Below, in pieces: positions 1 through 6,137 of a DNA stretch of 10,177 bases. The first letter of the stretch is position 1, and each line of letters opens with the position of its first letter. Location: NCBI GenBank assembly GCA_027066695.1, contig JAMONE010000136.1:1-10177 (forward strand). The letters run 5' to 3'. The notes beneath the pieces are model-generated. The model made no database searches and was not told the DNA's origin. It worked only from the letters and a program-made list of their open reading frames with translations. Source of the DNA: Micavibrio sp. GTDB taxonomy: Bacteria > Pseudomonadota > Alphaproteobacteria > Micavibrionales > Micavibrionaceae. The position numbers and the translations under genes were made by a program.

Positions 1-1
1 C

Positions 2-1492
2 CCCCTCTCCCACCCAATTCGCCCTGATAATTATATTGAAATCAATAACTTCTATACTATGACGGTCTATGAAAAAGGCGCGGAAGTTATCCGTATGATG
101 CGCACTATTCTAGGCGCGAAAAACTATCGCAAAGGCACTGATTTATATTTCGAACGCCATGACGGGCAGGCCGTAACTTGTGATGATTTTGTTAAGGCTA
201 TGCAAGATGCTAGCGGGGTTGATTTATCGCAGTTTAAATTATGGTATTCGCAAAGTGGAACTCCTGAAGTTAGTTTTTCAGGTGAGTATGACGAAGCAAA
301 GAAAAGCTATAAAATCACACTTACGCAAAGCCATGAAACCCCTATGGTTATACCCTTTTCCATTGGCTTGATCGGCGCGAATGGCGATGATTTGATAGAT
401 ACAAAAACTCTTATGCTTGAGAAATCCGAGCAAAGTTTTGAAATTCCTAATATTGCACAAAAGCCTGTTCCATCGCTGTTGCGCGGGTTTTCCGCTCCTG
501 TGAAACTGACCAGTGATTTATCGGATGCAGATTTGGCATTTCTCATGGTGCATGATAGTGACGGCTTTAACCGTTGGGAAGCTAGCCAGAATTACCAGTT
601 AAATGAGATAAATAGAGTTATTGATAACGGCGTAGTTAGTAATAATTTTCTTAAAATCTATGGTGAGATTATAAATCACGCCCTACTACCCGAAACTGAC
701 GCGGCGTTAATGGCGCATATGCTTAGCCTTCCTGATATATCAGATATTTCTCAAACACATAAAATCATAGATATAGACGCGATTTTTAATGCTCGCCAAA
801 AATTGCTAGCTGCAATTAAACGCGCTCATAAACCTAGTTTACAAAAACTTTATAAGCAAAACAGGACAGCAGAGAATTTTTCTATTACTCCCGATGCTAT
901 AGGCAAAAGAGCCTTGCAAAATGTGGCTCTTTCATTATTAACCGCAACAAATGGCACGGGCTGCGCGAGCTTAGCAAAAAGCCAGTATGACAGCGCAAAT
1001 AATATGACCGATCGCGTCGCCGCCCTTGCACGGCTTACGGATAATAATAATAGTGAGCGAGAAGATGCTTTTGCAGATTTTTATGATCGCTTTAAAGATT
1101 ACCCGCTTGTGGTTGATAAATGGTTTAGCCTGCAAGCCGTATCCAAACGCAAGAATGTTATCGAGGAAATAAAGCTGCTTGAAAACCATCCTGATTTTAA
1201 TATTAAAAATCCAAATAGAGTGCGCTCGCTATATTCTGCGTTTGCGTTTGGTAATCCCGTTCATTTTCATGCTAAAGACGGCTCTGGCTATGACTTATTG
1301 AAAAATGCAGTAATAAAGCTCAATAAAATAAATCCGCAAATTGCCGCGCGGTTGCTAACGCCTATGCGAGAATGGCAACGATATACCCCTGATCGCCAAA
1401 TTATGATGAAAGATGCATTGTCTGAAATTTTGAAAATTAAAGATATATCACCTGATATTTTTGAAATTGCCAGTAAAAGCTTAGGTGAATAA
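2..1492 (+). CDS. pepN: Aminopeptidase N (M1 family, PepN type), C-terminal part; 5' end outside window
   Basis: This is the C-terminal 496 residues of a zinc metallo-aminopeptidase that removes N-terminal amino acids from cytosolic peptides. The frame is open from base 2, and the residues before the first Met already match PepN (HPIRPDNYIEINNFYT), so the ATG at 59 is an internal Met and not the start. The Tyr of VYEKGAEV (codon 68-70) corresponds to the catalytic transition-state Tyr of M1 enzymes (Tyr381 in E. coli PepN). GAMEN and HEXXH lie upstream of the window. The family signatures LYFERHDG, WYSQSGTP, FSAPVKL, NNMTDR, DKWFSLQA, NPNRVRSLYSAFA and FHAKDGSGY follow in the E. coli order. 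Together they cover the end of the catalytic domain, the small beta domain and the C-terminal helical domain. E. coli PepN has 870 residues, so a little over half is present and the C-terminus is complete. It is transcribed toward hflX, leaving 42 bases between the two stop codons. Confidence 0.96.
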   Translation, partial: PLSHPIRPDNYIEINNFYTMTVYEKGAEVIRMMRTILGAKNYRKGTDLYFERHDGQAVTCDDFVKAMQDASGVDLSQFKLWYSQSGTPEVSFSGEYDEAKKSYKITLTQSHETPMVIPFSIGLIGANGDDLIDTKTLMLEKSEQSFEIPNIAQKPVPSLLRGFSAPVKLTSDLSDADLAFLMVHDSDGFNRWEASQNYQLNEINRVIDNGVVSNNFLKIYGEIINHALLPETDAALMAHMLSLPDISDISQTHKIIDIDAIFNARQKLLAAIKRAHKPSLQKLYKQNRTAENFSITPDAIGKRALQNVALSLLTATNGTGCASLAKSQYDSANNMTDRVAALARLTDNNNSEREDAFADFYDRFKDYPLVVDKWFSLQAVSKRKNVIEEIKLLENHPDFNIKNPNRVRSLYSAFAFGNPVHFHAKDGSGYDLLKNAVIKLNKINPQIAARLLTPMREWQRYTPDRQIMMKDALSEILKIKDISPDIFEIASKSLGE

Positions 1493-1500
1493 CATTTACT

Positions 1501-1523
1501 TTCGATGCGTATCGAATTTATTT
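1501..1523 (+). terminator. Candidate weak intrinsic terminator after pepN
   Basis: Just after the pepN stop there is a perfect 6-bp inverted repeat, TTCGAT (1501-1506) and ATCGAA (1511-1516), with a four-base loop GCGT, followed by TTTATTT (1517-1523). The stem is short and only two of its six pairs are G-C, so it would be a weak terminator. Its place between convergent stop codons favours this role for pepN transcripts. On the opposite strand the bases after the stem are not T-rich, so it does not look bidirectional. Confidence 0.4.
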
Positions 1524-1534
1524 GAAACCGTTTG

Positions 1535-2857
1535 CTATACTGGGTTATAGCCAAAGTTTTTTTGGAATTTCTCTAGCTCGGCGGTATCAAGGCGCAATGA
1601 TATTTCTACAATGTCTTCGGTGTCATGCCGAGCTATAACCTCGCCATTAGAATAAAGCCAAGCGATAGCTTTGCCATTTGTAATATCAATATTAAACTGT
1701 ACTTCTTTGCAATTCTTTGCTGTTATTTCCGCAACATGTTCAAGTAAAGCCGTAACGCCCATCCCTTTATGCGCAGAGACTAAAATTTTTGGAATGTCGG
1801 TGTATTTATTGCAATTAATAAAGCCATTTACGGTTTCATCATCAAGCAAATCAACTTTGTTAAAGACCTCGATAATGCGCTCATCCTTATTATAATCAAC
1901 GCCAAGATCTTTAAGGATTTGGATAACATCATTCTTCTGTGCCATATAATCTTTGCGCGAGGCATCAATGACGTGAATAATAACGTCAGCTTCGGTTATT
2001 TGCTCTAACGTTGCGCGGAATGCGGATATTAAATGCGTTGGTAAATCAGAGATAAAACCAACGGTATCGGCTAATATAGCCTCTTGGTTTTGCGGCAAAG
2101 TAATACGGCGCATTGTTGGGTCAAGCGTAGCAAACAGCAAATCTTTTGCAAAAACATCCGCGTTAGTAATATTGTTAAACAAAGTAGATTTACCCGCATT
2201 CGTATAGCCCACAAGCGATATAATAGGAAATGGAACGCGTTGACGGCTTTTCTTGCCTAAATCACGTGTGCGGCGTACATCTTCCAGCTCTTTTTTCAGC
2301 TTAGTAATGCGCGTTGAAATAATTCTGCGATCAAGCTCTATCTGACGCTCACCTGGCCCGCCCATGAATCCAGATCCGCCGCGCTGGCGTTCTAAATGTG
2401 TCCAAGAGCGAACAAGGCGTGACTTTTGATAATCCATCGCAGCAAGCTCAACTTGCAATAACCCCTCTTTTGTTTGTGCGCGCGCACCAAAAATTTCGAG
2501 GATAAGACCTGTGCGATCAATTACTTTCGCGCCCCACTCTGTTTCAAGATTACGTTGCTGAATAGGCGATAGCGAGCAATTTACAATTACGATTGAGGGT
2601 GTGTGTGCTTTTATATCTTCGGCAATTTCCGCGCGAGTGCCCTTGCCAAAAAAGCTCCCTGCATGGATTTTAGAGTAATTAACAACGCGTGTTTCAGCAA
2701 CGACAAGATCAATAGCACGCGCAAGCCCGCCTATTTCTTCAATAATATAACTAATATCACGCTCAGAAGGCTGCCTTTTATCGACAGGCTGCACGATATA
2801 GGCGCTCTCAGGATCTAGCTCTTGAACACCAATATGCATTTTATCTTTTTTCTTCAA
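1535..2857 (-). CDS. hflX: GTPase HflX
   Basis: HflX is a translational GTPase of the Obg-HflX group that binds the 50S subunit and, in studied bacteria, splits stalled ribosomes under stress. The protein has 440 residues, close to the 426 of E. coli HflX. The N-terminal HflX domain holds GKGT (71-74) and the linker signature GGPGERQIE (166-174). The G domain has G1 GYTNAGKST (217-225), the switch region ATLDPT (243-248), G3 DTVGF (264-268), G4 NKVD (333-336) and G5 SAH (361-363), so it should be catalytically competent. The start is a TTG at 2857: hfq ends with TAAGG, which places AAGG six bases before this TTG. An ATG at 2839 would give a protein six residues shorter but has only a poor AAG-type site. 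It lies 8 bases after hfq, the usual hfq-hflX pairing, and is very likely co-transcribed and perhaps translationally coupled. Confidence 0.97.
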   Translation of the reverse strand: MKKKDKMHIGVQELDPESAYIVQPVDKRQPSERDISYIIEEIGGLARAIDLVVAETRVVNYSKIHAGSFFGKGTRAEIAEDIKAHTPSIVIVNCSLSPIQQRNLETEWGAKVIDRTGLILEIFGARAQTKEGLLQVELAAMDYQKSRLVRSWTHLERQRGGSGFMGGPGERQIELDRRIISTRITKLKKELEDVRRTRDLGKKSRQRVPFPIISLVGYTNAGKSTLFNNITNADVFAKDLLFATLDPTMRRITLPQNQEAILADTVGFISDLPTHLISAFRATLEQITEADVIIHVIDASRKDYMAQKNDVIQILKDLGVDYNKDERIIEVFNKVDLLDDETVNGFINCNKYTDIPKILVSAHKGMGVTALLEHVAEITAKNCKEVQFNIDITNGKAIAWLYSNGEVIARHDTEDIVEISLRLDTAELEKFQKNFGYNPV

Positions 2858-2868
2858 AACAAACCTTA
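2858..2868 (-). promoter_or_regulatory. Ribosome binding site of hflX overlapping the hfq stop codon
   Basis: Read on the - strand, the hfq stop TAA runs straight into GG, forming TAAGG, and six bases (TTTGTT) separate this from the TTG. The Shine-Dalgarno sequence thus partly consists of the hfq stop codon. This favours the TTG at 2857 over the ATG at 2839 and suggests that ribosomes terminating on hfq help initiation on hflX. Confidence 0.55.
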
Positions 2869-3117
2869 TTCAGAAGCGTCCGTATCGTCATCATCATCAT
2901 TTAAGCTCAAAGGCCCACCAGGCATGATGGTTGATATTGCATGTTTATAAACAAGCTGGATATGAGAGTCACGACGCAGTAGAACAGAGAAATTATCAAA
3001 CCACGTGACAATTCCTTGAAGCTTTACACCATTGACGAGAAATACCGTAACAGACATTTTTTCTTTACGAATTTTGTTAAGAAAGACATCTTGTACGCTT
3101 TGTATTTTTTCGGCCAT
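2866..3117 (-). CDS. hfq: RNA chaperone Hfq
   Basis: Hfq is a hexameric Sm-like protein that pairs small RNAs with mRNAs in the cytoplasm. The 83 residues align along the whole core with E. coli Hfq: Q9 and D10 of the proximal pocket, the Sm1 stretch LVNGVKLQG (27-35), FDNF (40-43) and the Sm2 motif YKHAIST (57-63). Phe26 replaces the distal-face Tyr25 of E. coli. The rim patch reads R17-K18-E19-K20 against RRER in E. coli, so it keeps its charge but only one Arg. After the core comes a short tail with five consecutive Asp (74-78), ending TDASE, which is strongly acidic. The ATG at 3117 has AGGA seven bases upstream. The gene is followed closely by hflX and preceded by an 87-base AT-rich leader and promoter region. 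Confidence 0.98.
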   Translation of the reverse strand: MAEKIQSVQDVFLNKIRKEKMSVTVFLVNGVKLQGIVTWFDNFSVLLRRDSHIQLVYKHAISTIMPGGPLSLNDDDDDTDASE

Positions 3118-3124
3118 TATAATT

Positions 3125-3146
3125 TCCTAAATTTATTATTATTATT
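3125..3146 (-). promoter_or_regulatory. A-R-N repeat next to the hfq ribosome binding site (candidate Hfq autoregulatory site)
   Basis: On the - strand the hfq leader reads AAT four times and then AAA (3146-3132), making five consecutive A-R-N triplets. Three bases later comes the Shine-Dalgarno AGGA (3128-3125), seven bases before the ATG. A-R-N repeats are the known RNA ligand of the distal face of Hfq in gram-negative bacteria, and E. coli Hfq is known to repress its own mRNA by binding the leader. That this site does the same here is inference; the leader is AT-rich throughout, so chance is a real alternative. Confidence 0.45.
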
Positions 3147-3168
3147 TAAAACCATTCAGCCCATATAA

Positions 3169-3174
3169 ATTATA
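3169..3174 (-). promoter_or_regulatory. Candidate -10 element of an hfq promoter
   Basis: A perfect TATAAT lies on the - strand in the gap between the HAD gene and hfq. It predicts a transcript start near 3162 and a leader of about 45 bases that would contain the A-R-N tract. No good -35 hexamer is present at 16-18 bases, the nearest being TTACTC at a spacing of 19, so support rests on the -10 and the position. An alpha-type bacterium with this AT content yields such hexamers by chance fairly often. Confidence 0.35.
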
Positions 3175-3204
3175 TAAGCCACAGATATTCTTAGAGTAAT
3201 TAAT

Positions 3205-3861
3205 CTATATTGCAACCAAAATCTCTTTTAATAGTGGATAACTGCTAAAACTTATTAAGGGATTATATTGTTTGATTAAATTTGCTGAATTTTCTGAGTC
3301 GTTTAACAATACGCCGTGGCATCCGACATCTTGCGCACAAGCAAGGTCATTTTCAGTGTCACCGACATACCAAATATCATGCATTTCGTGTTTAACATCG
3401 GCTTGCTCTAATGCAAGTAATAGCGGAGCGCCCGAAGGTTTATCTGCATTTGCATCACCAGAGCCAATTACTACCTTAAAATACTCACTCCAACCCAAAT
3501 ATTCTAGCTCTTTAACTATAAAGGCGGCCTTTTTATTGCTTACAATGCCCATAACGATGTTTTTTTGATGAAATAGCTCTAAAACATCCCTACTTCCGTG
3601 TAAAACCTGTATTTTATGGCTGTTTTCGAGAACATATCCTTGGAAAATCTCCATAGCTTTATCACATTTGTCTTTATATATTGCAGGATAGAGGATTCCT
3701 CTGGGCTTGCCGAAATAATTTCTATATTCACCCTCTTTAAATTTTTCAAAGCCTAATGTTTCCAAAGTGTGATTATGGGCATCATTTAAGAAGCCATAGC
3801 TATCTGCTAATGTTCCGTCCCAGTCCCAAAAGACAGCCCGTGGCATCGTTAATTCCATCAT
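3205..3861 (-). CDS. HAD-superfamily hydrolase, phosphoglycolate phosphatase-like (subfamily IA)
   Basis: This is a 218-residue soluble phosphatase of the haloacid dehalogenase fold, using Asp-phosphate chemistry with Mg2+. Motif I is WDWDGTLADS, with nucleophile D13 and acid/base D15. Residues from about 20 to 85 form the helical cap placed after motif I, as in subfamily I. Motif II is Ser108 in VSNKK, motif III is Lys141 in ADKPSGAP, and motif IV is GDTEND with D168 and D172. All catalytic residues are present. The closest named relatives are phosphoglycolate phosphatase (Gph) and the pyrophosphatase PpaX, but the substrate cannot be told from sequence. The start was set at the ATG at 3861, which overlaps the murI stop as ATGA and has AGGAAGG just upstream; the ATG at 3858 is an equally good alternative. 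The frame stays open to 3909, but that extension lies inside murI. It is translationally coupled to murI. Confidence 0.86.
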   Translation of the reverse strand: MMELTMPRAVFWDWDGTLADSYGFLNDAHNHTLETLGFEKFKEGEYRNYFGKPRGILYPAIYKDKCDKAMEIFQGYVLENSHKIQVLHGSRDVLELFHQKNIVMGIVSNKKAAFIVKELEYLGWSEYFKVVIGSGDANADKPSGAPLLLALEQADVKHEMHDIWYVGDTENDLACAQDVGCHGVLLNDSENSANLIKQYNPLISFSSYPLLKEILVAI

Positions 3862-4694
3862 ATAGCCTTCCTGATATAAGTGTTTGTTTCTACAGAAAAA
3901 TCGGCGCATTCAATATCTATTTCCTGCGCGTATATTTTATATGCGCATTGTGTGTAATTTTTTGTTATATCACTGACAATAAACTCGCTTTTAGCGTGTC
4001 GTGATATTTTATCCGCTATTTCAGGGTGATTTTCTAAATATAATTTGAGCTTTTTCGGAATAATTTCATCTTGCGCAAGCAGTGATATGTCATTACCTAT
4101 GATTTTGCGGATTTCAGATTTTAAAAACGGGTAATGCGTGCATCCTAAAATTAAACATTCTATATCATGCTTAAGCAGCGGCGTTAAATAGCGTTTTAAA
4201 ACCGAGGGCAGCCATTGCCCCCCGTCATGTTCTATTAACGGGACAAGCAACGGTGTATTTTCCTGAAAGATTTTAATTTGCGGGTCAAGCTTTTGCAGCT
4301 CTTCTTTATAAGCATTTGAGTTAATAGTATAATTTGTTGCTATTAACCCTATGCTTTTATAACCATCGTCAAGTGCGCACTCTAATGTAGGGACAACAAC
4401 GCCTAAAATTCGTCTATAACTATATTTACTATCGGGAAGATAATCTTGTTGAAGTTTGCGCAGCGCAGAGGCACTAACGGTATTACAGGCGGTTATAATA
4501 AGGTTGCAATCTTGCGCAAATAAAAATTCAATAGCGCGGCGGCTATACTCATATATGGCCTCTTTAGAGCGATTGCCATATGGCAAATGCAAGGTATCTC
4601 CGAAATATATAATATCTATATCAGGGATATGCTCGCGCACAGATTTGGCAATAAGTAGCCCGCCCAACCCTGAATCAAATATACCTAATTTCAT
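3858..4694 (-). CDS. murI: Glutamate racemase
   Basis: MurI interconverts L- and D-glutamate without cofactor, supplying the D-Glu that MurD adds to the peptidoglycan stem peptide. The 278 residues match the family's usual length. The catalytic set is complete: D7-S8 in FDSGLGG, Cys70 in ITACNTVSA, and Cys185 with His187 in LGCTHYPF. The stretch YFGDTLHLPYGNRS (30-43) is the usual substrate-loop signature. The start is the ATG at 4694, four bases after the trkA stop; the Shine-Dalgarno sequence is poor (AAGCAG), so translation probably depends on coupling to trkA. The 3' end overlaps the HAD gene by four bases. Finding murI between trkA and hfq is not the arrangement I know from model alphaproteobacteria, so the gene seems to have been recruited into this operon. 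Confidence 0.97.
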   Translation of the reverse strand: MKLGIFDSGLGGLLIAKSVREHIPDIDIIYFGDTLHLPYGNRSKEAIYEYSRRAIEFLFAQDCNLIITACNTVSASALRKLQQDYLPDSKYSYRRILGVVVPTLECALDDGYKSIGLIATNYTINSNAYKEELQKLDPQIKIFQENTPLLVPLIEHDGGQWLPSVLKRYLTPLLKHDIECLILGCTHYPFLKSEIRKIIGNDISLLAQDEIIPKKLKLYLENHPEIADKISRHAKSEFIVSDITKNYTQCAYKIYAQEIDIECADFSVETNTYIRKAI

Positions 4695-4698
4695 CTGC

Positions 4699-6075
4699 TT
4701 AAAACAAATCTACGTGAACAGAAAACATTTTTTCAATTAATCTGGCTTTTTCACGTGATGCGAGAATAATTATATGATCATTAGATAAAATATCAGTATT
4801 AGAATTTGGTATAATTACTTTTTCATCACGAATAATAGCGCCAATAACCACGCCTGAAGGCAATTCAATATCCTGCATTTTTTTATTAACCACGCCAGAA
4901 GAGCTGGAAGTCTCGATCTCCATAAGCTCAAAACTACCATCGCGAATACTGTGGATTCCTCTGATGCGGCCACGGCGAACATGCTTCATAATGTTTGAAA
5001 CAATAATAGATTTTGGCGATATCATCACATCAATGCCCAACGGCCCTACTAATGGGTAATAGGCATGGTTGTTCACCAGTGTAATAACGCGAGAACAGCC
5101 ATATTGCTTTGCCAGCAGCGAGCCTAAAATATTGCTTTCATCATCATTCATTAGTGCAATATACGTCTCTGCGGTTGATATAGAGGCTTCTTCCATAATT
5201 TCGCGCTCTAAGGTATTACCATTAAGAACGATAATATTTTCAAGCTGCTCACTAAGGAATTTTGCGCGTTCATCATTATACTCAATAACTTTTAGCTGCG
5301 CGTCTGACACTTCGTCTTGAAGCTTGCGGATAAGGGATAGCCCAATATTACCTCCGCCAGAAACAATAATTTTACGAGCTTCTTTTTCCAAATGTCCAAA
5401 AGCAGCCATAACCCTACGCAGATGCTTACTATCCACGATTATATAGGCCTCGTCACCAACTTCCAGCATATCATTTTCATCTGGTATAATGGTTTTAGTA
5501 TTGCGCGATATTGATACTATAGAAAAAGATAGATCAGGAAAAAGCCTGTTTAGCTGCCCTAATTGAGTATGCAAAACAGGGCAATCATCCATACAAACAA
5601 CGCCAATCAAGTAAGCTTTACCATCAGCCAAACGAGTGGCTGTCGTTGTTCCAGGAATTGACAGTCGCTCTAATATGTCTTGAGCAACCAATATTTCTGG
5701 CGAAATAATCACATCAATTGGCATATGCGCACGACTGAATAGATTTGACCATGACGGATCAAGATATGACTGCTTACGTATACGTGCTATTTTTTTAGGA
5801 ATACCAAAAAGTGAATGCCCGATTTGACATGCTATCATGTTGGTTTCATCATCTTCGGTTACTGCAATAATCATATCGCATTCTTTTGCGCCCGCTGCGT
5901 TTAGAACATCGGGATCAGACGGGTGGCCAGTAATTGTATTAACATCCATCGCACTATTAATATGCGCAAGCTCGTCACTATCCCGATCAATAACTGTGAC
6001 ATCGTTATCTTCTTTGGAAAGATAGGCTGCAATGCTAGAGCCAACCAAATTCGCACCAGAAATAATAACTCTCAT
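4699..6075 (-). CDS. trkA: Trk potassium uptake system NAD-binding protein TrkA
   Basis: TrkA is the cytoplasmic regulatory subunit that gates the TrkH/TrkG K+ channel in response to nucleotides. Its 458 residues equal the E. coli length and form two tandem RCK units, each with a Rossmann-type N part and a C part. The second unit has an intact loop GGGNIG (240-245) with Glu265 ending the next strand. The first unit reads GANLVG (7-12), where E. coli has GAGQVG: the central Gly of GxGxxG is Asn9, although the ribose-binding acid D30 (VIDRD) is kept. DVIISPE (121-127) and DVMISPKSI (349-357) are the equivalent repeats in the two halves. No trkH/trkG is in view. The ATG at 6075 has only a weak GAG upstream. 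It follows ntrX after 62 bases holding a good promoter candidate, and is four bases before murI. The trkA position after ntrX is classic for alphaproteobacteria. Confidence 0.94.
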   Translation of the reverse strand: MRVIISGANLVGSSIAAYLSKEDNDVTVIDRDSDELAHINSAMDVNTITGHPSDPDVLNAAGAKECDMIIAVTEDDETNMIACQIGHSLFGIPKKIARIRKQSYLDPSWSNLFSRAHMPIDVIISPEILVAQDILERLSIPGTTTATRLADGKAYLIGVVCMDDCPVLHTQLGQLNRLFPDLSFSIVSISRNTKTIIPDENDMLEVGDEAYIIVDSKHLRRVMAAFGHLEKEARKIIVSGGGNIGLSLIRKLQDEVSDAQLKVIEYNDERAKFLSEQLENIIVLNGNTLEREIMEEASISTAETYIALMNDDESNILGSLLAKQYGCSRVITLVNNHAYYPLVGPLGIDVMISPKSIIVSNIMKHVRRGRIRGIHSIRDGSFELMEIETSSSSGVVNKKMQDIELPSGVVIGAIIRDEKVIIPNSNTDILSNDHIIILASREKARLIEKMFSVHVDLF

Positions 6076-6094
6076 AATTTCATCTCATTCGTTT

Positions 6095-6124
6095 ATAATA
6101 AAAAATTCAAGCCACTAGGGTCAA
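6095..6124 (-). promoter_or_regulatory. Candidate sigma70-type promoter of trkA
   Basis: On the - strand TTGACC (6124-6119, five of six to consensus) and TATTAT (6100-6095, five of six) are separated by 18 bases. Transcription would start near 6088, only about 12 bases before the trkA ATG, giving an unusually short leader. It is the best-matching promoter pair I found in the window and sits in one of its only two wide gaps within the cluster. It would let trkA-murI-HAD be expressed apart from ntrYX. Confidence 0.4.
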
Positions 6125-6137
6125 GGCCTATACTATA

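Noticed and set aside
59..61. ATG at 59 as the pepN start
   Set aside because: The frame is open back to base 2 and the upstream residues match PepN, so this is an internal Met of a gene cut by the window edge.
3160..3176. ATATAA/TTATAT inverted repeat upstream of hfq as an operator
   Set aside because: It is pure A/T around the -10 hexamer; such symmetry is expected by chance in AT-rich leaders.
3862..3909. Upstream extension of the HAD gene to a start at 3909
   Set aside because: The extra 16 residues lie inside murI, are not HAD-like, and the ATG at 3861 has AGGAAGG and an ATGA overlap with the murI stop.
3756..4004. Small + strand open frame opposite murI and the HAD gene
   Set aside because: It is antisense to two well-supported genes, has no recognisable domain and no good ribosome site; it is a shadow frame.
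6108..6128. GCC...GGC followed by a T-run after ntrX as a terminator
   Set aside because: The stem would be only about three base pairs with a long loop; the same bases fit better as a promoter for trkA.
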